A DNA stretch of 8,211 nt from an uncultured Gammaproteobacteria bacterium (GCA_913046125.1 CAJWRL010000035.1:1-8211), one strand, 5' to 3'. Counted from the stretch's first letter, positions 1 through 8,139 are shown. Notes: generated from the sequence alone by a model not told the origin. Made by a program: numbers and translations.

Positions 1-91
1 ACATAAGATCAATGAATCTGTCAAGGAAGACGACTTAGAAGTTTTAAAAAATATTTATAAAAATATTTTATCAAGAGTATTTAATAGCTGA
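1..91 (+). CDS. 3' end of an unidentified gene (partial)
   Basis: Reading + strand codons from base 2, the frame stays open for 29 codons and stops with TGA at 89-91; base 1 would be the last base of the preceding codon. The other two + strand frames are closed early (TAA at 4-6, TAG at 36-38). The visible tail is charged and looks like an amphipathic helix (for example KEDDLEVLKNIYKNI), as a real C-terminus might. It converges on yejF and overlaps the last 11 bases of that gene, matching the overlapping convergent arrangement of fabI and ppiD in this window. I do not recognise the family. The stretch is short and AT-rich, so a chance open frame remains possible; the bases to the left of the window would decide it. 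Confidence 0.45.
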   Translation, partial: HKINESVKEDDLEVLKNIYKNILSRVFNS

Positions 92-1655
92 TGAAGGATG
101 ATTCAAGTAGATTTCTTGTATATGATTCTTGAGGATTCTTAAAGATTTCTTTTGTTGTACCCTGCTCAATTATAACAGAATCTTTCATCACATAGGTTCG
201 ATGACACATCTTTTTGATCAGATTTAAGTCATGACTTATAAAACAATATGATAAATTGAATTTTGATTGTAAATTGATGAGAAGTTTAACCACACTATCT
301 TGCACTAAAACATCTAGAGCGCTAGTAGGTTCGTCAAGGATTAATAATTTCGGCTGAAGCACAAGCGCTCGAGCTATTGCTATTCTCTGTCTTTGGCCTC
401 CTGAAAACTCTTGTGGATATCTATACAGCATATTCTCCTCAAGTCCAACCTCATTTAATATGTTAATACACATTTGATGAATTTTATTATTTTCTGAAAT
501 TTTCAATAGACTAACTATACCCTCAGAAAGAATTTGTTTTATTGTCATTCTTGGAGATAAAGAAGAAAAAGGATCTTGGAAAATTATTTGAAAGTTCCTT
601 CTAAGTTGCCTATCTGAGAGTAATTTTTCTTGGGTTATTTTATCGCAAATTCTTATCTCCCCTTCATAAGATAGAAGATGCATAATTGACATTGCAAGCG
701 TCGTTTTTCCCGAACCAGACTCACCAACTATTCCTACTGATTCACCTTCATGAATATTGATATTAATATCTTCGAGTGCATTAAAATATTCTTTTTTCTT
801 CCTAAAAAAACTATCTTTTACCAAATATTTACAGCTTAAATTCTTAGTCTCAAGAACTTTATCTTCTTTGGTTATAAAATCTTCTCTAAATTTTGATGTT
901 TTAAAATTAACTAACTGTTTAGTATAAGCATGGTCAGGTTGTAAGAAAATTCTACTTGTTGACTGATTCTCAATTATGACCCCATTTTTCATGACAAGTA
1001 TGTTATCGCAGTATCTCTTTATGAGCTCTATATCATGTGAGATCAGAAGCATCGACATGTTTAAATCATTTTTTAAATTATTTAAGGTATCTAGTATCTG
1101 TTTCTGAAGTGTTACATCCAGAGCAGTGGTAGGTTCATCTGCTATCATAATGCTTGGTTTTCTCAGTATTGACATTGCAATCATGAATCTCTGTCTCTGG
1201 CCGCCAGATATCATATGCGGGTAACTAGTGAGTATCTTATTGATATCAGTTAAACCCACAGCACTCAAAGAATTCCTGATATCATTGTGATCAAGATTTT
1301 TATCTGACAGTTCAACACACTCGTAAATTTGAGATTGGAGGTCTTTAACTGGATTGAGTGAGAGCATTGGTTCTTGAAATATCATAGTAATTTCATTCCC
1401 TCTGATATTGTTTAGCTCTGAGTCATTTAAATCGAATATATTCCTGCTGTTGACCAAAACTTGCCCTTTTGCTGAAAAAATCCTTCTGTTCAATAAGCCG
1501 AGTGCAGATAGAGCGGTTAATGACTTTCCAGAACCTGACTCGCCTACTATCCCAAGCGACTGGGCCTTCTCCAGCTTAAAAGATATGTCCTTAATTAGTG
1601 GTGTGTTTGAATTACTGAGTGATACGCTATAATTTATGAACTCCAACATAGTCAT
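81..1655 (-). CDS. yejF: YejF-type peptide ABC transporter ATPase, two fused nucleotide-binding domains
   Basis: This is the cytoplasmic ATPase that powers the YejABEF peptide importer. The 524-residue protein holds two complete ABC domains in tandem, as in E. coli YejF (about 529 residues), rather than the separate OppD and OppF subunits. Domain 1 has Walker A GESGSGKS at 38-45, Q-loop Gln94, signature ISGGQ at 149-153, Walker B ending in DE at 173-174 and switch His207. Domain 2 has Walker A GESGSGKTT at 311-319, Gln360, signature FSGGQ at 417-421, Walker B DE at 441-442 and His475. All catalytic elements are present in both halves, so both ATP sites should be active. The ATG lies inside an ATGA overlap with the yejE stop, implying translational coupling; a second Met two codons later is an alternative start. 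It is the last gene of the operon. Family assignment is firm; the transported substrate is not shown by the sequence. Confidence 0.95.
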   Translation of the reverse strand: MTMLEFINYSVSLSNSNTPLIKDISFKLEKAQSLGIVGESGSGKSLTALSALGLLNRRIFSAKGQVLVNSRNIFDLNDSELNNIRGNEITMIFQEPMLSLNPVKDLQSQIYECVELSDKNLDHNDIRNSLSAVGLTDINKILTSYPHMISGGQRQRFMIAMSILRKPSIMIADEPTTALDVTLQKQILDTLNNLKNDLNMSMLLISHDIELIKRYCDNILVMKNGVIIENQSTSRIFLQPDHAYTKQLVNFKTSKFREDFITKEDKVLETKNLSCKYLVKDSFFRKKKEYFNALEDININIHEGESVGIVGESGSGKTTLAMSIMHLLSYEGEIRICDKITQEKLLSDRQLRRNFQIIFQDPFSSLSPRMTIKQILSEGIVSLLKISENNKIHQMCINILNEVGLEENMLYRYPQEFSGGQRQRIAIARALVLQPKLLILDEPTSALDVLVQDSVVKLLINLQSKFNLSYCFISHDLNLIKKMCHRTYVMKDSVIIEQGTTKEIFKNPQESYTRNLLESSFISY

Positions 1656-2665
1656 GATGATTTACCACTTATAGACTCTCTTATACCTTCACCAATAAAG
1701 ATCAATAGCATTAGGGTCCCAACTAAAACAACAAATGTCGTTAAAGATAGCCACCAAGCAGAAATATTCTCTTTACCCTGCGACAAGAGTTCACCTAAGC
1801 TAGGTGTTGTTGATGGAACACCAAGGCCGAGAAAGTCTAAGCTTGTTAGAATAAGAATTGCACCACTAATTCTGAAAGGTAAAAAAGTTACCACAGAAAT
1901 AAGACTATTCGGTAATATATGTTTGATAATTATTTGGTAATCAGTTAATCCAAGTGTTCGAGCTGCATTTACATAATCCATGTTTCTTCCTTTTAAAAAT
2001 TCAGCTCTGACATAATCTGATAAGCTAATCCATCCAAAAAGAGATAATAGAAAGACTAATAATAATATACTAGGCTCAAATATCGAGGCAAAAATAATTA
2101 AGATATATAATTCGGGCATCGATCCCCAGATTTCAATAAATCTTTGCAGATAGAGATCTACTCTTCCTGCAAAATATCCTTGTATGGCGCCAAAGAATAA
2201 ACCTATAACTATACCTATTGCTGTAAGTGCTAGAGCGAATACAACAGAAAGTCTAAAACCATAAATGAGTCTAGCGAGCACGTCGCGACCCCTATCATCA
2301 GTACCTAATAAATTATCATTAGATGGAGGTGCAGGATTCGGATTTAAATTATTAAAGTTTATCGAGTTATATGAGTGAGGATTGATTGGAAAAATAGCCC
2401 AGTTTTTCTCATTCTTAAGTAAATTAGTGATGAAATATCCTTTGTAGTCAGGAGTGGTCTCTAACTCACCCCCAAAGTCAGTCTCAACATAATCTATGAT
2501 GTATGGATAATATACTCTGTCATCTATATTCATAATAATTGGTTTATCATTACTAATCATTTCTGAAAAAAGACTTAAAATAAATAAAAACAAAAAAATG
2601 TAAAGTGAGTAGAGACTCCTCTTACTGCTTTTAAAATTATTCCACATGATTGAGAATGTATTCAT
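1652..2665 (-). CDS. yejE: YejE-type peptide ABC transporter inner-membrane permease
   Basis: This is one of the two inner-membrane subunits of the YejABEF importer, of the DppC/OppC class. At 337 residues it is close to E. coli YejE (about 341). A first membrane helix lies at about 20-37, followed by a long periplasmic stretch with YejE-typical pieces: NDKP (39-42), DFGG (63-66) and SINF (101-104). The conserved LGTDDRGRDVLARLIYG segment at 120-136 opens the permease core. Further hydrophobic helices lie at about 141-163, 186-212, 256-280 and 305-325. The EAA loop that docks on the ATPase is at about 230-253 (AARTLGL to KHILPN). The start ATG shares one base with the yejB stop (TAATG), and the stop overlaps the yejF start by four bases, so the gene sits in a tightly coupled operon. 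A weak purine stretch (AAAGAAA) upstream is the closest thing to a ribosome binding site. Confidence 0.95.
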   Translation of the reverse strand: MNTFSIMWNNFKSSKRSLYSLYIFLFLFILSLFSEMISNDKPIIMNIDDRVYYPYIIDYVETDFGGELETTPDYKGYFITNLLKNEKNWAIFPINPHSYNSINFNNLNPNPAPPSNDNLLGTDDRGRDVLARLIYGFRLSVVFALALTAIGIVIGLFFGAIQGYFAGRVDLYLQRFIEIWGSMPELYILIIFASIFEPSILLLVFLLSLFGWISLSDYVRAEFLKGRNMDYVNAARTLGLTDYQIIIKHILPNSLISVVTFLPFRISGAILILTSLDFLGLGVPSTTPSLGELLSQGKENISAWWLSLTTFVVLVGTLMLLIFIGEGIRESISGKSS

Positions 2666-3726
2666 TATAGATTTCTTTGTGTATTTGAGGATGTAAATTT
2701 AATCCTTGGATCCACATAGACATACATTATGTCTGTTATGAGTTTAGTGAGTAAACCTATCAAGGTAAAAATAAAAAGAGTGCCCATAACTACAGGATAA
2801 TCTCTTTGTATAATTGCCTCATAGGAAAGTAAGCCTATACCATCTAGTGAAAAGATTGTTTCGATAAGTATGCTTCCTGTGAAAAAAGCAGAGACGAACT
2901 GAGCAGGAAATCCTGTTAATATAGGTATTATTGCGTTTTTAAAAACATGAGAATACAAAACTTTATTTTCGCTCAGTCCTTTCGCTCTAGCAGTAACCGT
3001 ATATAGTTTATTTATCTCGTCTATGAAACTATTTTTGGTCAACATAGTCATAACCGCAAAACTTCCTATAATAAGACATATTATTGGTAAGGTGATATGC
3101 CATAAGTAATCTAATATTTTTTCAATGACACTCAAATTAGACCAATCATCTGAGACTAGACCTCGAGTTGGGAATATGTCAAAAAAACTCCCCCCACCGA
3201 GTAAAACGATTAATCCGATACCAAGTACGAATCCGGGTATAGAGTATCCAATTAATACAATTGTGCTGGATATTATGTCAAATCTGCTTCCATCGTTAAC
3301 AGCTTTTTTTATACCTAAAGGTATGCTGACCAAGTAAACAATTATGAAAGACCAAAGCCCAAGGCTTATAGATACAGGTAATTTACTCAGTATCAAGTCA
3401 CCGACGCTTTGATTGTGAAAATAGCTCATTCCTAAATCAAAAGATGCATAGTTACTAATCATGATAAAAAATCTTTCTAAAAAAGGCTTATCAAATCCAT
3501 AAAATTTGTTCAGTTGTTCAATATGTTCATCTGATAGCCCATTAGAACCTCTGTAGGTATTTGATGAAGATGAAGATTCGGTGATTGAATCAAGACCAGA
3601 TAGCTTATTGACTAGTTGCTCGACAGGACCTCCTGGAACAAACTGAATAATTAAAAATGTAAAAAATAATATACCTAATAATGTAGGCAGCATAAGTAAT
3701 AGTCTTTTAAAAATATATAAAGTCAT
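2665..3726 (-). CDS. yejB: YejB-type peptide ABC transporter inner-membrane permease
   Basis: This is the second inner-membrane subunit of the importer, of the DppB/OppB class, and pairs with YejE to form the channel. It has 353 residues against about 364 in E. coli YejB. The N-terminus (YIFKRLLLMLPTLLGI, 4-19) and the following PGGPVEQ (31-37) are typical of the family. The periplasmic loop at about 38-70 includes a Ser-rich run (51-55) and then the YejB-specific YRG..GL; this loop is long in YejB proteins generally. Other hallmarks are GFDKP (77-81), LPVSISLGLWS (116-126), the EAA loop at about 243-268 (TARAKGLSENK) and the C-terminal VDPR (338-341). The ATG overlaps the yejA stop (ATGA, 3723-3726) and its own TAA overlaps the yejE start. 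No Shine-Dalgarno sequence is visible, so reinitiation after the upstream gene is likely. Confidence 0.95.
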   Translation of the reverse strand: MTLYIFKRLLLMLPTLLGILFFTFLIIQFVPGGPVEQLVNKLSGLDSITESSSSSNTYRGSNGLSDEHIEQLNKFYGFDKPFLERFFIMISNYASFDLGMSYFHNQSVGDLILSKLPVSISLGLWSFIIVYLVSIPLGIKKAVNDGSRFDIISSTIVLIGYSIPGFVLGIGLIVLLGGGSFFDIFPTRGLVSDDWSNLSVIEKILDYLWHITLPIICLIIGSFAVMTMLTKNSFIDEINKLYTVTARAKGLSENKVLYSHVFKNAIIPILTGFPAQFVSAFFTGSILIETIFSLDGIGLLSYEAIIQRDYPVVMGTLFIFTLIGLLTKLITDIMYVYVDPRIKFTSSNTQRNL

Positions 3727-5501
3727 TTTGATGACCAGGTCTGTAATACATAGTTTGTTGCTTGGTAATAAAGCGGTGGTTCTTTGGGCATATTGAACTT
3801 ATTATAAAATGCCACTCTGTGAGTATTTATATACCAATTTGGTACCATGTAGAACTGATTCCAAAGCAAACGATCCATTAGCCTTGCTGCTGTGATCATC
3901 TCACGCCTATTTTTTGTATAAATTATTCTTTCTATCAGCTTGTCGACGTCTTGATCCTGAATGCCAGGAAAATTGAATGCACCATTTTTATTAGCACTGT
4001 CAGAGGAAAACATACTCATTAATTCAGAACCGGGTGACTGAGATTGTGGATAACTGACAACAGTCATATCAAAATCGTAATTATCAAGACGCTGTTGATA
4101 TAAGGAGAGATCTACGGTTCTGTAGTTTAGCTTTATACCGAGTCTCTGAAGGTTATTTCTAAATGGAGCTAAAATTCTTTCAAAACCTTTTTGAGCAAGT
4201 AAAAAATTAATTACAATTGGTTCATTATTTTTTGAATAGAGTTGATTATTCCTGATGTAGTAACCCGAGCTATCTAGTATTTTTTTTGCACTAAGTAGAG
4301 ATCTTCTGTATTCAGACGCACTTAAATTGATGGGAAGAAGGTATTTTGGTTTTATTCTATTTGAATTAATATCCAATTCTTTCGCTAGTTTTAGTTCATC
4401 GGTATCAACCTGTATTTCGCTTTTCATTTCACTATTAGTAAAGTAACTATCAGATCTTAGATATTGATTATAAAATAACTTGTTATTTGACCACTCAAAA
4501 TCAAAAACATAACTTATAGCCTTTCTTAGATTAATATCTTTAAATATTTTATTTCTAGTATTAAATGCAAAACCCTGTATACCAGTATTATTGGAGTGTA
4601 ATAATTCAGTTTTTATGATTTTGTTATTTGTAAAATTTGGTCCCTCATAATCCCTGGCCCACCTTTTAGAGTGATTTTCATGAATATAATCGTATTCACC
4701 AGCTTTAAAGGCCTCTAAAGCAACAGTCATATCTTTATAGTATTTAATCATAATCCGATCAAAATTATACATATGTCTTCTAGTAGGAATATTCTGTGCC
4801 CAATAATTTTGATTTCTTTCATAAATAATGTATTTCCCTATACTATAATCTGAAATAGTATATGGCCCACTTGTGATAGGTATTTTCTTAACACTAGAGG
4901 GAAACTCACTCTTACTTAGCCATTTTTTTGAAAACACTGGAAGATCGCCTAATATCAAATGTAGTTCAGGATTTCTTCTTTTAAAATTGAATTTCACTGT
5001 GAAGGCATCTAATGTCTCAGCAGATTCGACATCATTCCAGTAAATTCTATATTGGGGATGAGCTTTCTCAGATAACAAGAGATCAAAAGAAAATTTTACG
5101 TCATACGCTGTTACTTGATCTCCATTTTTAAATCTTGCATTCTCATCTATGTAGTAATTCACAGAAAGTTTATCATCAGCAAGTTGGTATGCCTTTGCAA
5201 GTAATGAATAGCTTGATGATGGTTCGTCTAGGCTCCTGGTCATTAATGTATCAAACATCAAGTTATTTATCTGAGCCGGAGATAGTGATTTTAAAAGAAA
5301 CGGATTTAGTGAGTCAAATGTCCCAAAGGCAGATATAGTAATCTCTCCACCCTTGGTGGCTTCACTATTGACATAATCAAAATTATCAAAATTTCTATAT
5401 TTAGCTTGATACCCAATACTTATAGATGTATTGGCATGACTATAGCTAGTTTGAATAATTAAGACTACTATAAGAATAATAACTTTCTTTAATCTCATCA
5501 T
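3723..5501 (-). CDS. yejA: YejA-type periplasmic peptide-binding protein
   Basis: This is the periplasmic receptor that binds the substrate and hands it to YejBE. It is 592 residues long (E. coli YejA about 604) and belongs to the SBP_bac_5 peptide/nickel-binding family. A Sec signal peptide is clear: MMRLKK, a hydrophobic stretch at 7-17, and a probable cut after Ser-His-Ala23. There is no lipobox Cys, so it should be a free periplasmic protein. Family marks are KGGEI (50-54), FDTLMTRSLDEP (83-94), a block at 122-140 containing ARFKNGDQV and YDVKFSFD, and SGPY (211-214). Two adjacent ATG codons begin the frame; the first is used here and either would work. No Shine-Dalgarno is visible. In enterobacteria YejABEF imports microcin C and affects antimicrobial peptide sensitivity, and related alphaproteobacterial systems take up muropeptides; which substrate applies here is unknown. 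First gene of the operon, divergent from fabI. Confidence 0.93.
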   Translation of the reverse strand: MMRLKKVIILIVVLIIQTSYSHANTSISIGYQAKYRNFDNFDYVNSEATKGGEITISAFGTFDSLNPFLLKSLSPAQINNLMFDTLMTRSLDEPSSSYSLLAKAYQLADDKLSVNYYIDENARFKNGDQVTAYDVKFSFDLLLSEKAHPQYRIYWNDVESAETLDAFTVKFNFKRRNPELHLILGDLPVFSKKWLSKSEFPSSVKKIPITSGPYTISDYSIGKYIIYERNQNYWAQNIPTRRHMYNFDRIMIKYYKDMTVALEAFKAGEYDYIHENHSKRWARDYEGPNFTNNKIIKTELLHSNNTGIQGFAFNTRNKIFKDINLRKAISYVFDFEWSNNKLFYNQYLRSDSYFTNSEMKSEIQVDTDELKLAKELDINSNRIKPKYLLPINLSASEYRRSLLSAKKILDSSGYYIRNNQLYSKNNEPIVINFLLAQKGFERILAPFRNNLQRLGIKLNYRTVDLSLYQQRLDNYDFDMTVVSYPQSQSPGSELMSMFSSDSANKNGAFNFPGIQDQDVDKLIERIIYTKNRREMITAARLMDRLLWNQFYMVPNWYINTHRVAFYNKFNMPKEPPLYYQATNYVLQTWSSK

Positions 5502-5503
5502 TC

Positions 5504-5509
5504 TATAAT
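5504..5509 (+). promoter_or_regulatory. Candidate -10 element of the fabI promoter
   Basis: A perfect TATAAT lies 21 bases before the fabI ATG, placing a start of transcription near 5516 and giving a leader of about 15 bases. No convincing -35 hexamer is seen at spacings of 15-19, where the DNA is the 5' coding end of yejA, and there is no TG extended -10. TATAAT is common by chance in AT-rich DNA; position is the main support. Confidence 0.4.
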
Positions 5510-5522
5510 GTACTATATTACA

Positions 5523-5528
5523 ATTATA
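5523..5528 (-). promoter_or_regulatory. Candidate -10 element of the yejABEF promoter
   Basis: On the minus strand this reads TATAAT, 21 bases before the yejA ATG, so transcription would start near 5516 with a leader of about 15 bases. It mirrors the fabI -10 about a centre at 5516. No good -35 is visible; that region is the start of fabI and reads as a T-run on the minus strand. It is the only spacer upstream of the operon, so some promoter must lie here or inside fabI. Confidence 0.38.
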
Positions 5529-5530
5529 TT

Positions 5531-6298
5531 ATGAATCTAAAAGGAAAAAATGTTTTAGTTACTGGGATAGCAAGCAATAGATCGATTTCATTTGCAGTTG
5601 CTAAAGTTCTAAAAGAAAACGATGCCAATGTTATTATTTCATATCAAAATGATAGACTGAGGGAGAGGGTTCTCAAGCTAGCAGATGAGTTAAATATAGG
5701 TAATTCATATCAGTGTGATTTATCAATTGATCAAGAAATTGCAACACTAAGAGACAAAATTAAACAAGAATATGGAAATCTTGATGGAATAGTCCATTCA
5801 GCTGCATTTGCACCTAAAGATCATTTAAGTGGAAAGTATCTAGATAATATATCAAGGGATGGGTTTGCGCTAGCACACGATATAAGCTCATATAGTTTTA
5901 CTGCTTTGGCAAAAGCTTTTGAAGATGATTTAAACGAAGCAGCGTCACTTGTTACACTCTCGTATATTGGTTCTAATAAAGTTGTTCAAAACTACAATGT
6001 CATGGGTGTTGCAAAAGCAAGTCTTGAGAGCAGTGTTCTTTACCTTGCTGATTCACTAGGAGATAGGCGAATAAGAGTTAACGCAGTATCTGCTGGTCCG
6101 ATTAAAACATTAGCAGCCGCAGGTATCAGCGGTTTTAATAAAATTTTAGATGTTTATCAGCAGAAATCTGCAATTAAGGATAACATTACAACTGATGATG
6201 TTGCCAAAGCGGTTTATTTCTTATTATCTGATTACTCAAACGCAATAACAGGTCAAACAATATACGTAGATAATGGCTTCAATATTATTGGCTACTGA
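5531..6298 (+). CDS. fabI: Enoyl-[acyl-carrier-protein] reductase (NADH), FabI type
   Basis: FabI reduces the trans-2-enoyl-ACP double bond with NAD(P)H, the last step of each fatty-acid elongation cycle, in the cytoplasm. It is a 255-residue SDR-fold protein, near the usual 260. The nucleotide-binding start is VLVTGIASNRSIS (8-20), followed by CDLS (62-65) and HSAAFAP (89-95). The catalytic residues are Tyr145 (LSYIG), Tyr155 (NYNVMG) and Lys162 (AKASLE), matching E. coli Tyr146, Tyr156 and Lys163; SAGPI is at 187-191. Ala92 stands where E. coli has Gly93, and Asn248 replaces a Gly near the C-terminus (VDNGF). The start is the only sensible ATG, and MNLKGKNVLVTG fits the family N-terminus. 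No Shine-Dalgarno precedes it. It is divergent from yejA across 29 bases and its TGA overlaps the ppiD 3' end by 7 bases, leaving no room for a terminator. In P. aeruginosa fabI is also next to ppiD. Confidence 0.97.
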   Translation: MNLKGKNVLVTGIASNRSISFAVAKVLKENDANVIISYQNDRLRERVLKLADELNIGNSYQCDLSIDQEIATLRDKIKQEYGNLDGIVHSAAFAPKDHLSGKYLDNISRDGFALAHDISSYSFTALAKAFEDDLNEAASLVTLSYIGSNKVVQNYNVMGVAKASLESSVLYLADSLGDRRIRVNAVSAGPIKTLAAAGISGFNKILDVYQQKSAIKDNITTDDVAKAVYFLLSDYSNAITGQTIYVDNGFNIIGY

Positions 6299-8139
6299 TT
6301 TAAGTATTCTTCGTTAATATCGACATCGAAAGATTCAAATTTTGAGATGTAGAAGCTATTGTAATCTGACTCAGATTGAGTATTACGAAGATAATCAAGA
6401 TAATTATCTGATTCAATTTTATCTTTATCTATGAATCCAGCATCCATTCTCTCTATTTTGAGAAAAACAAAATCTCCTGTCTCAGTTTTATGGGAAATAA
6501 ATGAAGATGTTATAGGTTGATTGTTTATTAAGGACATGACCTCCTCACTATAATCTTTATCGTACTTATAGACAGAAAATGATTCAAAATCTTGATCTGA
6601 TCCTTTATTTAGATTGATCAGTTTTTCACTTGCAGCTTTGTTGATAATATCGATATTAATTTGGGTTGTCAGTAAAGCCCTAATTGCATCCTCAGAATCA
6701 TTTGCTGACAATTGTTCTGATGGGTAGTATTTAATTTTTTTAACAAATAGCACGTCATCATTATCTATATATATTGGTGGGTATAATTCTTGTGACTCAA
6801 TCTTTGAAAACAGACGATTGACTATATTTGAGGTCAATATATCATCATTATATGTTTGATTTATAAGGCCTGATTTTAAATAATCAAGGTTATATGAATC
6901 TGCAATCATGGTTAGAGAAGAATTATTTACATATAATTTCTCTTTAATTGAATCAAGTAGTGAGAAGTACTTCTTAGTTCCTATTGTATTACTAATTTGA
7001 TCTTTGATTTCTTTTCTGACTTGGTCATAAGTCTTATCATCTGGCGATGTGGTATCGATCAACTTAATAATATGAACTGCATTCGACTCTGAGGAGATAA
7101 GTTTGATCTCTCCATTTTGCATCTTTCTTACATTGGATTTTATGATGTTAGGCAAATCAATAATTGCTTGTTTACCAAGATAACCTGAGCTATTTTTTGT
7201 GTCCTCACTGACATCATAATTATTAGAGATATTTTCGAAAGATTTATTTGATAATAATTCTTCGTATGCTTTTTTTGCACTTACCAAGACATTATCTCTA
7301 TTATTTCTTATAGGAAAAACAAGATGATTGATTTCATAGAGTTTATCAGCTGAATAGAGGCCTGTCTCAAGATTTTCTTTATATCTGGCTTTAATCTCCT
7401 CTTCAGCAACTTGAATCGATGATATGATGTTATTCTTATTTAACCTAATATAACTGAATTCAGCTTCAGGGTTAGAGTAAAAATTCTCTTTATTATTTTG
7501 GTAGTATTCATTTATATCATCAAGAGATATTTGAACATCAGCATTTATGGAGTTTTTGTTAAGGATATATATTTTCCCAGTCTTTTTGTGATAATTGGCA
7601 TTTATATTGATTTTTTTGTCTATGGTGCTCAAAAATGACGAGCTAGTAATTGTTTTTCTTAATTGATCCCTTATGCCCTTTTGATAGATATATTGCTCAT
7701 ATACATCAGGATTCATATTAATCATGTATAATCTTCTCTTATACAGCTGAGAATTAAAACCATCCTCATCTCTAAATGATGAAGTATTCTTAATATCATC
7801 AACAATTGATTCATCACTTAAAACTAAACCAGCGTTTGACGAGATATTATTTTCGACGCTTCGTCGAATTAAGTTATCAAATGTAATTTTTTTAATAAAT
7901 TGATCCGTATAAATAGGAGGGATAGAGCCTTGATAATTTTTTCTCAAAACATCTTTGAACTGACCCATTTCTTGTAGTACCACAGATTTACTTATCTCTT
8001 GGTCATTGACTTTAAGGGCATATTGTTCCTGATTAGTCCCGTAATCGCCAACACCTAAAAATACAAGAGGTATTGCAACAAGAATAACAAGAATTACTAC
8101 TACCCATGTTTTTAATTTATCTCTAATAAAACTTAACAT
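6292..8139 (-). CDS. ppiD: PpiD-type membrane-anchored periplasmic chaperone (parvulin fold)
   Basis: PpiD is held in the inner membrane by one N-terminal helix and helps newly exported proteins fold near the Sec translocon. The 615-residue protein (E. coli about 623) starts MLSFIRDKLKTW, has one membrane helix at about 12-31 and a large periplasmic part. A SurA_N-like chaperone region covers about 35-170. A parvulin-like domain lies at about 264-362 (INHLVFPI at 270-277, SGYLGKQ at 318-324, HIIKLID at 356-362). The usual GGxLGW is SGYLGK and the following Phe/Met-rich active-site stretch is not recognisable, so isomerase activity is doubtful; the E. coli PpiD parvulin domain is also reported to lack activity. 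The C-terminal part is a diverged second chaperone region. The ATG is preceded by only 17 bases after a tRNA-Asp and has no Shine-Dalgarno; the TAG lies inside the end of fabI. Assignment rests on topology, length and context more than on strong motifs. Confidence 0.9.
   Translation of the reverse strand: MLSFIRDKLKTWVVVILVILVAIPLVFLGVGDYGTNQEQYALKVNDQEISKSVVLQEMGQFKDVLRKNYQGSIPPIYTDQFIKKITFDNLIRRSVENNISSNAGLVLSDESIVDDIKNTSSFRDEDGFNSQLYKRRLYMINMNPDVYEQYIYQKGIRDQLRKTITSSSFLSTIDKKININANYHKKTGKIYILNKNSINADVQISLDDINEYYQNNKENFYSNPEAEFSYIRLNKNNIISSIQVAEEEIKARYKENLETGLYSADKLYEINHLVFPIRNNRDNVLVSAKKAYEELLSNKSFENISNNYDVSEDTKNSSGYLGKQAIIDLPNIIKSNVRKMQNGEIKLISSESNAVHIIKLIDTTSPDDKTYDQVRKEIKDQISNTIGTKKYFSLLDSIKEKLYVNNSSLTMIADSYNLDYLKSGLINQTYNDDILTSNIVNRLFSKIESQELYPPIYIDNDDVLFVKKIKYYPSEQLSANDSEDAIRALLTTQINIDIINKAASEKLINLNKGSDQDFESFSVYKYDKDYSEEVMSLINNQPITSSFISHKTETGDFVFLKIERMDAGFIDKDKIESDNYLDYLRNTQSESDYNSFYISKFESFDVDINEEYLNQ

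Noticed and set aside
45..71. AT-rich near-direct repeat (AAAAATATTTA units) before the yejF stop
   Set aside because: Too short and too simple in this base composition; it also lies within the probable + strand coding tail, and no GC-containing hairpin stem makes it a terminator.
1408..1632. Open + strand frame of 74 codons opposite yejF
   Set aside because: It lies wholly antisense to the first Walker A part of yejF, has no family resemblance and is explained by the coding bias of the real gene.
3125..3337. Open + strand frame of 70 codons opposite yejB
   Set aside because: Antisense shadow of a strongly conserved permease; no start signal or recognisable domain.
3541..3600. Ser-rich stretch in YejB as a possible insertion
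   Set aside because: E. coli YejB has a long variable periplasmic loop at the same place followed by the same YRG motif, so this is normal family variation.
4280..4287. Run of eight T (A8 on the coding strand) in yejA, a possible slippage or phase-variation site
   Set aside because: The frame continues normally on both sides through Ala-Lys-Lys-Ile, and such runs are expected in AT-rich genes.
5135..5338. Open + strand frame of 67 codons opposite yejA
   Set aside because: Antisense shadow inside the conserved N-terminal part of YejA; low-complexity, unrecognised product.
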